Shown one piece after another: positions 23,631 to 32,400 of a stretch of 64,000 nucleotides of DNA; the stretch's first letter is position 1, and every line of letters begins with the position of its first letter. Under the pieces are notes generated by a model that did not search any database, was not told the DNA's origin, and saw only the letters and a program-made list of their open reading frames with translations. A program made the translations under genes and the position numbers. Source of the DNA: Clostridium sp. (GTDB lineage: Bacteria > Cyanobacteriota > Vampirovibrionia > Gastranaerophilales > Gastranaerophilaceae); contig JAHALR010000003.1 of NCBI GenBank assembly GCA_018362895.1, forward strand, positions 124,001-188,000, written 5' to 3'.

Positions 23631-24931
23631 TTTTTAAATTCTTCAATATATTTTTGAATATCAAATTTACTTTTTGCACCATTGTAAGTCATTGTACGTA
23701 TTTTGCCAAATATGGGACGTTCGGCGAATGCTCTGTCATGCAGACCTGCTATTGACCATAAAATTGCGGTGTATCCATTAGCAGAAGGAGCATCAAATGC
23801 ATATTTGTCATTTAGATATATGGCTATGTCGATTGCCTCTTGTGCTGATGTTGTCCAATTGAGAAGCATTTTTGCCCAGTACATTCTTAGATAGCCTTCT
23901 ATTTTGCCTTCTTTTAAAAGCTGTTTTTGTGCAGCATTCCATAGCTCATCATAAGTTTGTCCATATTCTAATTTATCAATAGTATAAATACGCGTTCTAA
24001 TATCATGTTTATGGCTGTTTAATGTCTCTTTTGCCCAGTCAGGAACACATTCTTGTGTTTTATAGTTTTTGCAGTGTAAACAAAAATTGTCTGAAAGCTC
24101 CTGTCTGACTATTAATTCTTCTAGAAATGCTTCTTTATTTTGTCTTTCTGTGTCAGCTTTTAAAACTTCGATAGCTGCTCTTTGAGCTGATAAAAATCCA
24201 AAATTGATATACTTTGAAAAGCCGGATGTACATTTTTTTACCGGATTATTTTTGTATTCAGCATACAAAGGTAATTTTCTTTCAATGAAATCTTTTATTA
24301 AGCTATAATAGTTTTTTGATTTTGAATTGTATTCTGTTAAAAATTCAGCAATGTTTAGATAAACCTTCCTTCTGAAAGATGCTGCATTATATTCTTGTTT
24401 GTCAGAAATATATCTTGCCGGTATTATGTTGTGGCCGTCAATTTCTATCAGGTTAAAATTACCTGTTTCTATTGCCTTTTTTCTTATGGGGTTAAAATCA
24501 ATCAACACCATATATGGTTTTTTATTTTTTAAATAGCTGTTAATTTCTGTTGGGCTTTTGAAAATTACGAAGTCTAAGTTATTATTTATGCAGTCATTTT
24601 GAACCTTTTTAAATTCTTCATCAAAAAAATTTTGTTTTGCTTTTATTTCGAATGTTGGACAATTAAAAATTATATTTAATTTCTTGTTTTCTTTTTCTGC
24701 AATTGTTCTTCCATATTGAATTGCATAATTGTCATCAAGCCGAAATTCTCTGTCAATTACATAGTATATGTCACCATCGGATTTGTTTGATTTGTTTAAA
24801 ATGTAAATTCGGTGTTCATTGATTGTAGTTTCTTCTTCAATGTTTTCTGAAATATAATCGAGCATTTGATATTTTTTGATTCTGTTCATATATGTTAAAT
24901 GCAGCAAAAAGATTTGTTTATTATCGCTCAT
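23627..24931 (-). CDS. Class II deoxyribodipyrimidine photolyase
   Basis: This 434-residue protein has a conserved FAD-binding C-terminus of class II CPD photolyases: GYLRMYWAKMLLNWTTSAQE, AIYLNDKYAFDAPSANGYT, WSIAGLHDRAFAERPIFGKI, near residues 330-430. The N-terminal half is the Rossmann antenna domain (YVIDREFRLDDNYAIQYGR). It repairs UV-made cyclobutane dimers using blue light and FADH-. The visible match leaves little room for other enzymes. ATG 24931 has no clear ribosome site; an ATG at residue 15 is a weak alternative. It is unexpected if the host lives in darkness. Confidence 0.9.
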   Translation of the reverse strand: MSDNKQIFLLHLTYMNRIKKYQMLDYISENIEEETTINEHRIYILNKSNKSDGDIYYVIDREFRLDDNYAIQYGRTIAEKENKKLNIIFNCPTFEIKAKQNFFDEEFKKVQNDCINNNLDFVIFKSPTEINSYLKNKKPYMVLIDFNPIRKKAIETGNFNLIEIDGHNIIPARYISDKQEYNAASFRRKVYLNIAEFLTEYNSKSKNYYSLIKDFIERKLPLYAEYKNNPVKKCTSGFSKYINFGFLSAQRAAIEVLKADTERQNKEAFLEELIVRQELSDNFCLHCKNYKTQECVPDWAKETLNSHKHDIRTRIYTIDKLEYGQTYDELWNAAQKQLLKEGKIEGYLRMYWAKMLLNWTTSAQEAIDIAIYLNDKYAFDAPSANGYTAILWSIAGLHDRAFAERPIFGKIRTMTYNGAKSKFDIQKYIEEFKN

Positions 24932-25012
24932 CTGTCTGATAGAAAATCAACCAATGTTTCATCAGTGATGAAAAGATATTATGTAAAAGCATAAGATATA
25001 CAAGGAGAAAAA

Positions 25013-25987
25013 ATGAGTTCACCTTCATCAAAACTTCCTAACTTGACTACAAAAACTGAAGAATTTATCTCGGCAGTTGAGAAAGAAGCCGATACTCCTT
25101 TATATGAATTGACTCCCGAAGAAGCAAGAGAGTTTTTAATTCATTTACAGGAAAAAACAGCAAGGGTTATAGATGCCGAAGTTTTTGACAGAAATATTTT
25201 TACTGAAAATGCAGGTAATATTGAAATTAGGGTTGTTAGACCGAAGAATAGCAAGGATAAGACTTTGCCTGTGATTTTGTATATTCATGGTGGCGGATGG
25301 ATTATGGGTGGGCCTAGGACCCACGACCTTTTGGTTCGTCAGCTTGCGAACTGTACAGAGTCAGTTGTTATTTTTCCTGACTATGCTCTTTCTCCTGAAG
25401 CAAAATATCCTGTTGCATTGGAACAGATTTACGGAGTTTTGACTTATATTTATGAAAATCCATCTGAATTTAATATAGACGAAAACAGAATTGTTATTGC
25501 AGGGGACAGTGCAGGCGGCAATATGGCAACAGTTACCGCAATGAAAGCAAAAAAACAAAATGGACCTAAAATCCTTTTTCAAGCTCTTTTTTATCCTGTA
25601 ACCAATGCGGATATGGATACGACATCTTATGAGGATTTTGCTGATGGCCCATGGCTGACAAGGAAAGCAATGGAATGGTTCTGGGATGCTTATGCTCCTG
25701 ATAAAAAAGACCGAGATTGTTCTTATGTTTCTCCTTTAAAGGCATCTGAAGAAGAACTAAAAGATATGCCACCGACTTTGATTATCACAGATGAGAATGA
25801 TGTACTTAGAGATGAGGGAGAAGCTTATGCCAGAAAACTCGATTTTTGCGGTGTTGATGTTTTGAGTGTCCGCTTAAATGGCACCCATCATGATTTTATG
25901 ATGTTGAATGCACTATCAGAAACTACTCCCGCTAAAGGCGCGATGATGATGGCATGTGATGTGATAAAGCGTGTACTTTACAAGTAA
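25013..25987 (+). CDS. Alpha/beta hydrolase of the HSL (lipase/esterase) family
   Basis: This 324-residue protein has the oxyanion motif HGGGW (His92), nucleophile elbow GDSAGG (Ser166), acid in DENDVLRDEG and His in GTHHDFM. This is the hormone-sensitive-lipase-like class IV esterase layout. It has no signal peptide, so it is cytoplasmic, and would hydrolyse short-chain esters. AAGGAG precedes ATG 25013. It stands alone between divergent photolyase and glmU. Confidence 0.93.
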   Translation: MSSPSSKLPNLTTKTEEFISAVEKEADTPLYELTPEEAREFLIHLQEKTARVIDAEVFDRNIFTENAGNIEIRVVRPKNSKDKTLPVILYIHGGGWIMGGPRTHDLLVRQLANCTESVVIFPDYALSPEAKYPVALEQIYGVLTYIYENPSEFNIDENRIVIAGDSAGGNMATVTAMKAKKQNGPKILFQALFYPVTNADMDTTSYEDFADGPWLTRKAMEWFWDAYAPDKKDRDCSYVSPLKASEEELKDMPPTLIITDENDVLRDEGEAYARKLDFCGVDVLSVRLNGTHHDFMMLNALSETTPAKGAMMMACDVIKRVLYK

Positions 25988-26064
25988 ACTGTGCTGTAAA
26001 TGTTACAGATTGGCTGTTTCAGATTTGTTGGTATAAAATTAGGAAGGAAGAAAAGAGGAATGTT

Positions 26065-27351
26065 ATGAAAACGATAAAATCAATTATCCTTGCAGCAGGC
26101 AAAGGAACAAGAATGAAGTCTGAAACATCTAAAGTATTACACAAAATTTTTAATAAAGAACTTTTAGGCTATGTAATAGATGCAGTGAACGGAACAGGTC
26201 TTGCCGAAGAAAATTATGTAATAGTCGGTCATCAAGCTGAAGCTGTTGAAGATTATGTAACAAAGAACTACAAAAATGTGAAATGCCGTCTTCAGTCACC
26301 TCAGCTTGGCACTGGACATGCAGCATATCAGGCTTATGAAGATTTAAAAGGTTTTAAAGGCGGTGTATTAATACTTTGTGGTGATACTCCTCTTTTAACA
26401 GGTGAAACATTGCAGGATTTTATTCAAGAGCATGAAAAAAGTGGTGCTGCCTTGACTGTTATGTCTGCTATTTTTGAAGACCCGACAAATTATGGAAGAA
26501 TAATCCGTGATGAAAACGGGAATCTGAAAGCAATCATAGAAGAGAAAGATGCTTCGCCTGCACAAAAGAAGATAAAAGAAGTAAATACCGGTGTTTATTT
26601 AATCAACTGGGATGAAGTTTCTGATGCATTTTTGAATCTTGATTCAAATAATGCACAAAATGAATATTATTTAACCGACATAGTTAAATGGACAATAAAC
26701 AAAGGTTTAAAAGCACAGTCTTATATTCTTAAAAATAATGAAGAATCTTATGGAATAAATTCAAAGATTCATCTTGCTCAGGCAACCAAAGTTATAAAAG
26801 ACAGAGTTTTGGAAAAATTGATGTCTGATGGTGTAACAATTGTTGATCCTGATACAACATTTATTTCTCCTGATACTGAAATTGAGGCTGATACTATTGT
26901 TTATCCCTGCACATATATTGAAGGAAAAAACAAAATAGGGAAAAATTGCAAAATAGGTCCTTTTTCAAGACTTAGAGGTGATGTTGAACTTGGCGATTTT
27001 GTCAAAATAGGGAATTTTGTTGAGATTAAAAAGTCAAAAATTGATTCTCATACAAATGTTTCTCATTTAAGTTATATAGGTGACAGTACGCTTGGCAATA
27101 ATGTAAATATAGGAGCAGGTACAATTACCGCAAATTATAACCACATAACAAAAGAAAAATTTGAGACTGTTGTTGAAAATAATGCTTCAACCGGTTCGAA
27201 CTCTGTTCTGGTTGCTCCAGTTCATATACGCGAAAATGCCTCAATCGGAGCAGGTTCTGTTGTAAGCAAGGATATTGAAGCTAATGCACTCGCTTTGACA
27301 AGGGCTCCCTTAAAAATTTTCAAGGATTGGTTTAATAAAATAAAAAAATAG
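26065..27351 (+). CDS. glmU: Bifunctional UDP-GlcNAc pyrophosphorylase / GlcN-1-P acetyltransferase
   Basis: This 428-residue protein has an N-terminal uridylyltransferase with LAAGKGTRMKS, LGTGHAA and GDTPLLTG, and a C-terminal hexapeptide beta-helix with IGPFSRLRGDVELGD, NYNHITKEKFET, ASTGSNSVLVAPV. It makes UDP-GlcNAc, the precursor of peptidoglycan and lipid A. It is slightly shorter than E. coli GlmU (456), with the C-terminal tail trimmed. AAAGAGGA precedes ATG 26065. A strong terminator follows. Confidence 0.97.
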   Translation: MKTIKSIILAAGKGTRMKSETSKVLHKIFNKELLGYVIDAVNGTGLAEENYVIVGHQAEAVEDYVTKNYKNVKCRLQSPQLGTGHAAYQAYEDLKGFKGGVLILCGDTPLLTGETLQDFIQEHEKSGAALTVMSAIFEDPTNYGRIIRDENGNLKAIIEEKDASPAQKKIKEVNTGVYLINWDEVSDAFLNLDSNNAQNEYYLTDIVKWTINKGLKAQSYILKNNEESYGINSKIHLAQATKVIKDRVLEKLMSDGVTIVDPDTTFISPDTEIEADTIVYPCTYIEGKNKIGKNCKIGPFSRLRGDVELGDFVKIGNFVEIKKSKIDSHTNVSHLSYIGDSTLGNNVNIGAGTITANYNHITKEKFETVVENNASTGSNSVLVAPVHIRENASIGAGSVVSKDIEANALALTRAPLKIFKDWFNKIKK

Positions 27352-27355
27352 ATTT

Positions 27356-27388
27356 AAAAAGAGAGGTTTTTAGCCTCTCTTTTTTTTT
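27356..27388 (+). terminator. Rho-independent terminator of glmU
   Basis: AAAAAGAGAGG-tttttag-CCTCTCTTTTT gives an 11-bp stem including flanking A/T pairs, followed by more T residues. It begins 5 nt after the glmU stop. Confidence 0.92.
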
Positions 27389-27389
27389 A

Positions 27390-27850
27390 TCGGAAGATGT
27401 CTTTTGAAAAATAAGAAATATAATTACAAAATTTTAAACAAGATTATTTTTTTAAAATTAGATGTAATAGCCTTATACTCATGGTTTCAAGTCTTTTTTA
27501 AGAATTATAAAAAATTAAATGTAAAAATTTGGTTATTTGCCATAAAGTGTTTAAAATACAGTATTTACGGATATGCTACACTGGTAAAATTGTAAAATAA
27601 AAAGCATGGAGGAAACAAAAATTGCCCATGCGAAAAAAATTTGTTTTAATATGTATATACAAGTTCGGAAATTAATTGAAATTTAATTCATATAAAAAAT
27701 TAAAATTTTGGGAGATGCCAATTTTATGTTGAACGACAGGGTTCAGCGTAATTTTTGCTAGGCATTTCGTATATTCCGCACTAGCGTATTGGAGCATTCT
27801 ACTCCATTTAATCGATAAAAAAAGTTAAAGACACATTTATAATGATAGAT
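27390..27850. other. AT-rich non-coding stretch with nested inverted repeats before cobO
   Basis: I see no convincing gene here. GCATGG/CCATGC (27604-27631) forms a stem. From 27714 to ~27815, ATGCC pairs with GGCAT around an inner TGAAC/GTTCA hairpin. GCTAG/CTAGC overlaps that GGCAT arm and could form as an alternative, and TGGAG/CTCCA follows. A TATAAT at 27838 may be the cobO -10 box, which would leave these stems outside the cobO message. It does not show the cobalamin riboswitch core found at 49.4 kb. A 63-codon K/I/Y-rich frame at 27404 is probably spurious. Confidence 0.4.
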
Positions 27851-27885
27851 GAGATAAGAATCTGTCAGTTTTGGAGGACAAGACT

Positions 27886-28419
27886 TTGTTAGAACACGGC
27901 TATATCCAAATTTATACAGGAGACGGAAAAGGTAAAACAACAGCTTCACTGGGTTTGGCTCTACGTGCTCTTGGGCATGGCTGGAAGGTTCTTGTTATTC
28001 AGTTTACAAAAGGTGATTCAGGCACAACTTATGGTGAAATTGCTTCTGCCGGTCAGTTTTTGCCTAATTTGGAAGTTCATCAGTTTGGAATGGATAGAGT
28101 AGTTTACAAACACAATGTTTGTATGGAAGATTTTAAAGAAGCTAAAAAAGGCTGGGAATTAGCAAAAAAAGCAATTCAAAGCGGAGAATACCAGCTTGTT
28201 ATTTTGGATGAAATCAATATTTGTGTTGCTATGAATATGATTAAAGTATCCGAAATCAAAGATGTATTGTTAAATAAACCGGAAAGCCTGGAAATAGTTT
28301 TAACAGGCAGATATGCGCATCCTGAATTGATTGCGCTTGCTCATCTGGTTACTGAGATGAAGCCTATTAAACACTATTTTGATATGGGTGTTATGGCTAG
28401 ACAAGGTATCGAATATTAA
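27886..28419 (+). CDS. cobO: Cob(I)yrinic acid a,c-diamide adenosyltransferase
   Basis: This 177-residue protein has the CobO/CobA/BtuR P-loop YTGDGKGKTTASLGLALRA at the N-terminus, VIQFTKGD, LVILDEIN (Walker B) and VLTGRYAHPEL. It transfers adenosyl from ATP to the cobalt of corrinoids to form adenosylcobalamin or its precursor. The start is TTG 27886, 8 nt after GGAGG; an earlier TTG contains that ribosome site and is rejected. No other corrinoid gene is next to it, consistent with salvage rather than a full pathway in this region. Confidence 0.93.
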   Translation: MLEHGYIQIYTGDGKGKTTASLGLALRALGHGWKVLVIQFTKGDSGTTYGEIASAGQFLPNLEVHQFGMDRVVYKHNVCMEDFKEAKKGWELAKKAIQSGEYQLVILDEINICVAMNMIKVSEIKDVLLNKPESLEIVLTGRYAHPELIALAHLVTEMKPIKHYFDMGVMARQGIEY

Positions 28420-28465
28420 CGCACTAAGTAATTAGGCGTAAATATACGGAGAAATGGGGAAATAT

Positions 28466-28497
28466 GGGAGGTTTGTTTCAAAGCTCCCTTTTTTTTT
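28466..28497 (+). terminator. Rho-independent terminator of cobO
   Basis: GGGAGGTTTG-ttt-CAAAGCTCCC forms a 10-position stem with one mismatch, followed by nine T residues, 47 nt after the cobO stop. Confidence 0.9.
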
Positions 28498-28509
28498 GAC
28501 AAAACGAAC

Positions 28510-28614
28510 CGGCGAAGAATGAGCCGAGTGAGCTTGTCTACGGAAGCGAAGCCGTAGTAAAAAACAAAAAAAACCGGAACTCATAATGAATTCCGGATGA
28601 ATCTTGTTTGATTC
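28510..28614. repeat. Run of four GC-rich hairpins (candidate structured RNA or repeat element)
   Basis: Four inverted repeats follow one another: CGGC/GCCG (28510-28526), CTACGG/CCGTAG (28538-28557), CCGGAACTCAT..ATGAATTCCGG (28574-28596, almost perfect) and GAATC/GATTC (28599-28614). This is much richer in GC than the surrounding DNA. A GT-rich, degenerate stretch (~28617-28672, many GTAAGTGTA-like words) comes next. No ORF or known RNA core is recognised. It lies in a 395-nt gap between the cobO terminator and the rhodanese terminator. Confidence 0.45.
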
Positions 28615-28758
28615 CTCGTGTGTGTAGTAAGTAAGTGTAAGTGTAGGTTAGTGTGGTAGGTCAGTGTGTATGTATTAGTTTAAAATTAATTTCTCTCTAA
28701 AGTATTTAAGAAATAAATAATTGCCTTTTTGGTTTTGTTTCGCTTAATATTTGTTAAC

Positions 28759-28792
28759 AAAAAGGGCAAAAACTTTTGAGTTTGCCCTTTTT
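28759..28792. terminator. Rho-independent terminator of the rhodanese gene
   Basis: AAAAAGGGCAAA and TTTGCCCTTTTT form a 12-bp stem around an AT-rich loop. It lies ~23 nt after the rhodanese stop codon (minus strand), with T-runs on either strand. Confidence 0.9.
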
Positions 28793-28814
28793 GCTTTTAA
28801 TAATCAATGGAGTT

Positions 28815-29222
28815 TTAGCCCGGATAATCTGAAACATCGTCTTCGATAATATCAAAATCGTTCTTTTTCCATCCCTTGAATCCACCTGTTAAAACCATAA
28901 CAGGATATCCTTCGTCAGCAAGCTTGTAAGCACATTTTGCGGCAAGGTGACATGTGAAATTGTAGCTGTAAAGTATATTTATCTTGTCTTTTGAAAATTT
29001 AACAAGCTGGTCTTCAAGCTGGTCAGCAGGCAAATGTGATGCAAAAGGAATGTGACCTTTGATAAAGTCTTCATATTCTCTTACATCAAACAGATCAAAG
29101 TCTTCAAGGTGTTTTTCAAGCAATTTTTTTAGCTTTAATGGTCCGATTGTGTATGCAAGTTCATTGAGAAAATATTCTTTTGCTTTGTTTGTATCATTTG
29201 TTCTTTTTTTGATTTCCTTCAT
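28815..29222 (-). CDS. Rhodanese-like domain protein
   Basis: This 135-residue protein has LFDVREYEDFIKGHIPFASHL (the DVR-x-x-x-x-GHI rhodanese signature), then YSYNFTCHLAAKCAYKLADE, where the Cys at the active loop is present, and VLTGGFKGW. It probably carries sulfur as a persulfide or acts as a sulfurtransferase partner. ATG 29222 is preceded by a purine-rich GGAGG-like run. Solitary gene with its own terminator. Confidence 0.88.
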   Translation of the reverse strand: MKEIKKRTNDTNKAKEYFLNELAYTIGPLKLKKLLEKHLEDFDLFDVREYEDFIKGHIPFASHLPADQLEDQLVKFSKDKINILYSYNFTCHLAAKCAYKLADEGYPVMVLTGGFKGWKKNDFDIIEDDVSDYPG

Positions 29223-29322
29223 ATTTTTCCTCCGGTATTGTCAGCATAAATATGAATGAAAATAAGAGAAAATACATTAACCAAGCGAGCTAGCCGTGTT
29301 TGATGTGTTGTATAATTATTTT

Positions 29323-31824
29323 ATGCGGAATAATGTCGTTCTAACTAATGAAACCTTGCCGGAAATAATTGATTTTAGAGGCAGCTGGCGTTCATATCAA
29401 AGGGATTTTCTTGAAGATATAAGAATTCACCTGCTTGATAAGAAACTCAATGTTGTAGCTGCTCCAGGTGCAGGAAAGACGACTCTTGGAATTGAGATAA
29501 TAAAAAGATTAAACAAACCTGCTTTGATTCTTGCTCCTACTATTACGATAAAAAATCAGTGGAAACAGAGAATTGTTGATGGTTTTTTGCAGCCTGATGC
29601 TGATACAAGTTGGATAAGCACAAGTATTAAAGATATTAAAACAATTACTTCAACAACGTATCAGGCTTTGCACACACTTTTGAAAGACAGTATAACGAAG
29701 GACAAATTTATTGAAGAATTAAAAAAGCATGGCATAAAAACGCTTGTTCTTGATGAATCTCATCATCTTAGAACAGAGTGGTATCGTTCTTTGGAATATT
29801 TGTGTTCTAAACTTTCGGATAAAGATTTTAGGGTTGTTTCATTGACGGCTACACCTCCTTATGATGTTTCAGTGAGTGAATGGAGCAATTATTATTCCCT
29901 TTGTGGTCCTGTTGATGCTGAAATCTCTATTCCTGAGCTGGTTAAAAACGGTGATTTGTGTTTTCATCAAGATTTGTTGTGGTTTTCTGATTTAAGCAGG
30001 GAAGAAAAAAAAATTGTTTTTGACTATGAGGAGAATAGAAGAAAATTTTTTGATTATTTAAACAAAAAGTCAGATTTTTCTTATTCGGTAAAGACTTCTG
30101 TTTTTGTCAGTGATTATGAAAATCATATAGAGATAATTTATGACGACACTGATTTTACGATTGCATTGATTTCTTACCTTTTATCAATTGATGATATGAA
30201 TATAGAGGCAAAGGTACTTACTGAATTTTTAGCTTTGGAAACTGAACTCATACCTGCATTTGATTATGATACAGCTGAGGTTTTATTCAATGGAATTTTA
30301 GGAAAATATAAGAAATATTTTAAAAATGTTCCTATTTTGAAATCGAAACTCAAAGAATATGGGCTTTTGAAATCTGCCACATGCGTTGATTTTAAAGGTG
30401 AATCTGATTTTAAAAAGCTATACGCGCGAAGCATAAATAAACTTGACTCAATTAAACAAATCACCAAATTGGAATCAGAAATATTAGAGGAAGACCTTAG
30501 AGAAGTTGTTCTTTTAGATTATATAGGGGGAAAGAATGTCTTTGGGCTGAGTGTTTTGACTGTTTTTGACGCAATAGATGAACTTTCTTCAAAAAATCCT
30601 TTAAAAGCGGGAATTTTAACCGGTTCATTGATTGTAATTCCCAAAACAGCAAAAACAATATTGTACGATTTGTTGCAAAAATATGGTATAAAAAATGAAA
30701 ACGTTTTGACTGATGATTTTAAAGAAGGATATTTGAGAGTTGAAACATATGGAAGTACAAATCTTGTACCGGTAATTACAGAACTTTTTGAAAAAGGTGA
30801 AATAAATGTTTTGACAGGTACACAGGCTCTTTTGGGCGAGGGATGGGATGCTCCTTGTGTAAATACACTTATTATAGCAAGTTCTGTCGGTTCATTTATG
30901 TTGTCTAATCAGATTAGAGGCAGAGCTTTGAGAACTTACAAAAGATACCCTCAAAAGACTGCTGATATATGGCATCTTGTTTCTTTAACACAGGAAGATG
31001 AGAGTTTTGATTTGAATGTGATTAAAAGAAGATTCGAAACATTTGAGGGAATAAGTTTTGTAGATGATAAAATCCGTAATGGTTTATTCAGACTTGGTTA
31101 TGATTCTGACTTAATAAAAAAATCAGATTGTGAAAAACTCAATGAATATTCTCGTAAAAAAGCTCAGGAACGCTTTTTGTTGAATCAACGCTGGAATCAA
31201 GTTTTTTATGAGACAATGATTTCAGAATCAAAGATTCGTCCTCAGGTATATGAGGCTGTACAAATGCAGGATATAAAACTCCCTTCATTTTTTTATAAAG
31301 AATATAAAAATTCGATTTTTAAATTTTTTAGAAATTTTATCGGAAAATATTATATCCGATATACGCAAAAAGAGCTTTTTGAGATTGCCCGGGCACTGCT
31401 TAAAACAATGTGTGAAACCAATGTTATCTTGTCTTCTTATGATGAAATAAAACCGGTAAGCAATATAAGTTTTGATAACAACAAAAAGACTACTACAAAT
31501 TTTTTAACTCTTGTGAATTGTTCAAATTATGAACGAAATATTTTTGTTAAAACTTTGAATGAGATGTTTAGTGCACCGGAAAAACAACGATATATCCTGA
31601 AAAAATCTGATAATAAAACCGGCAAAGAATGTTATTTGGCTGTACCGGAGATAATCGGCACAAATAAGAATAAAGTAAAAATTTTCGAAAAAAATCTTGA
31701 ACCTGTAATAGGTTATATGAATATAATATTTACAAGAAATCCCGAAGGAAGAAAAGAACTCTTAAAAGCCAGATTTAACACACTTGAAATGTTCAAAGTA
31801 CAGAAGAGTAAGATTTGGATTTAG
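29323..31824 (+). CDS. SF2 DEAD/DEAH-type helicase
   Basis: About 833 residues. Helicase motifs in order: WRSYQRDFLEDI (Q-like), APGAGKTTLG (motif I, ~47), ALILAPTITIKNQWKQR (Ia), VLDESHHLRTEW (motif II, DESH), VVSLTATPPYD (III), then VLTGTQALLGEGWDAP (V) and NQIRGRALRTY (VI). The ~200 residues between the two RecA lobes are an unrecognised insert, and ~170 residues follow motif VI. It likely remodels DNA or RNA with ATP. ATG 29323 is chosen; a TATAAT ends 8 nt before it, so the message may be nearly leaderless. A GTG at 29296 is the alternative. It ends in a 4-nt overlap with the convergent TPR gene. Confidence 0.85.
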   Translation: MRNNVVLTNETLPEIIDFRGSWRSYQRDFLEDIRIHLLDKKLNVVAAPGAGKTTLGIEIIKRLNKPALILAPTITIKNQWKQRIVDGFLQPDADTSWISTSIKDIKTITSTTYQALHTLLKDSITKDKFIEELKKHGIKTLVLDESHHLRTEWYRSLEYLCSKLSDKDFRVVSLTATPPYDVSVSEWSNYYSLCGPVDAEISIPELVKNGDLCFHQDLLWFSDLSREEKKIVFDYEENRRKFFDYLNKKSDFSYSVKTSVFVSDYENHIEIIYDDTDFTIALISYLLSIDDMNIEAKVLTEFLALETELIPAFDYDTAEVLFNGILGKYKKYFKNVPILKSKLKEYGLLKSATCVDFKGESDFKKLYARSINKLDSIKQITKLESEILEEDLREVVLLDYIGGKNVFGLSVLTVFDAIDELSSKNPLKAGILTGSLIVIPKTAKTILYDLLQKYGIKNENVLTDDFKEGYLRVETYGSTNLVPVITELFEKGEINVLTGTQALLGEGWDAPCVNTLIIASSVGSFMLSNQIRGRALRTYKRYPQKTADIWHLVSLTQEDESFDLNVIKRRFETFEGISFVDDKIRNGLFRLGYDSDLIKKSDCEKLNEYSRKKAQERFLLNQRWNQVFYETMISESKIRPQVYEAVQMQDIKLPSFFYKEYKNSIFKFFRNFIGKYYIRYTQKELFEIARALLKTMCETNVILSSYDEIKPVSNISFDNNKKTTTNFLTLVNCSNYERNIFVKTLNEMFSAPEKQRYILKKSDNKTGKECYLAVPEIIGTNKNKVKIFEKNLEPVIGYMNIIFTRNPEGRKELLKARFNTLEMFKVQKSKIWI

Positions 31825-32387
31825 AATTTTTCTTTTGACCTTTTGTTTACGTAGGCATTTACACCGCTTGTGATAATCAGGTCAGGTTCTGTGTCTGCAA
31901 ACTCTTGAAGTTTTGCTAACCCTTGCTGGCTTTTTCCTTGTTCCATTAAAATCATTCCGACCATTATGAGTGATAGCGGGTTTTTGGCAGAATTTTTCTG
32001 GTAATATTTAAGTTTTTGAGAAAGAATTCCCTGTCTTTTGAAGACGACTGCAAGATCTTCGTAATATGTAAGGTTCATGGGATTCAGTTTTATTGCTCTT
32101 TGCAAAGTATCTTGTGCAAGAGCAGGGTATCCTATTTTCATATAACAGTTGGCAAGGTTTGCATAATAAACCGCACTGGCTTGTGAATCAGGGTTTAGGA
32201 GGACTGCCATCTGGAATTCTTTTATTGCAGGTGCATAATATCTGTCTTGCATATACAAAACGCCCATATTGTTGTGTTTGACGGCATTTCTTTCTGCATC
32301 AATTGTCATAACCTCCATTTTGGCATAACTGTATTGAGGCAGGAGAGTTAAACAAAATATGATAAGAAGCTTTTTGAGGTTTTTCAA
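31821..32387 (-). CDS. Secreted TPR-repeat protein
   Basis: This 188-residue protein has a signal peptide LLIIFCLTLLPQYSYA (cleavage after AYA-like YSYA), then three to four TPR units (AVKHNNMGVLYMQDRYYAPA; VYYANLANCYMKIGYPALAQ). It is probably periplasmic or membrane-tethered and mediates protein contacts. It starts at TTG 32387, 8 nt after CGGAG. It is last in a minus-strand run from the XRE gene. Confidence 0.82.
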   Translation of the reverse strand: MKNLKKLLIIFCLTLLPQYSYAKMEVMTIDAERNAVKHNNMGVLYMQDRYYAPAIKEFQMAVLLNPDSQASAVYYANLANCYMKIGYPALAQDTLQRAIKLNPMNLTYYEDLAVVFKRQGILSQKLKYYQKNSAKNPLSLIMVGMILMEQGKSQQGLAKLQEFADTEPDLIITSGVNAYVNKRSKEKF

Positions 32388-32400
32388 AGTAATTGCTCCG

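Noticed and set aside
27404..27595. 63-codon plus-strand frame between glmU and cobO
   Set aside because: Starts at TTG, is K/I/Y-rich as expected of random AT-rich DNA and shows no motif. A GGAAG sits upstream, so it is not fully excluded.
27600..27850. Cobalamin riboswitch upstream of cobO
   Set aside because: The CCGCNACNGT and GGTGNAANTCC elements are not found in this stretch.
28617..28672. GT-rich repeated words considered as a CRISPR or tandem-repeat array
   Set aside because: The words are short and degenerate, with no fixed repeat length and no spacers, and no cas genes occur in the window.
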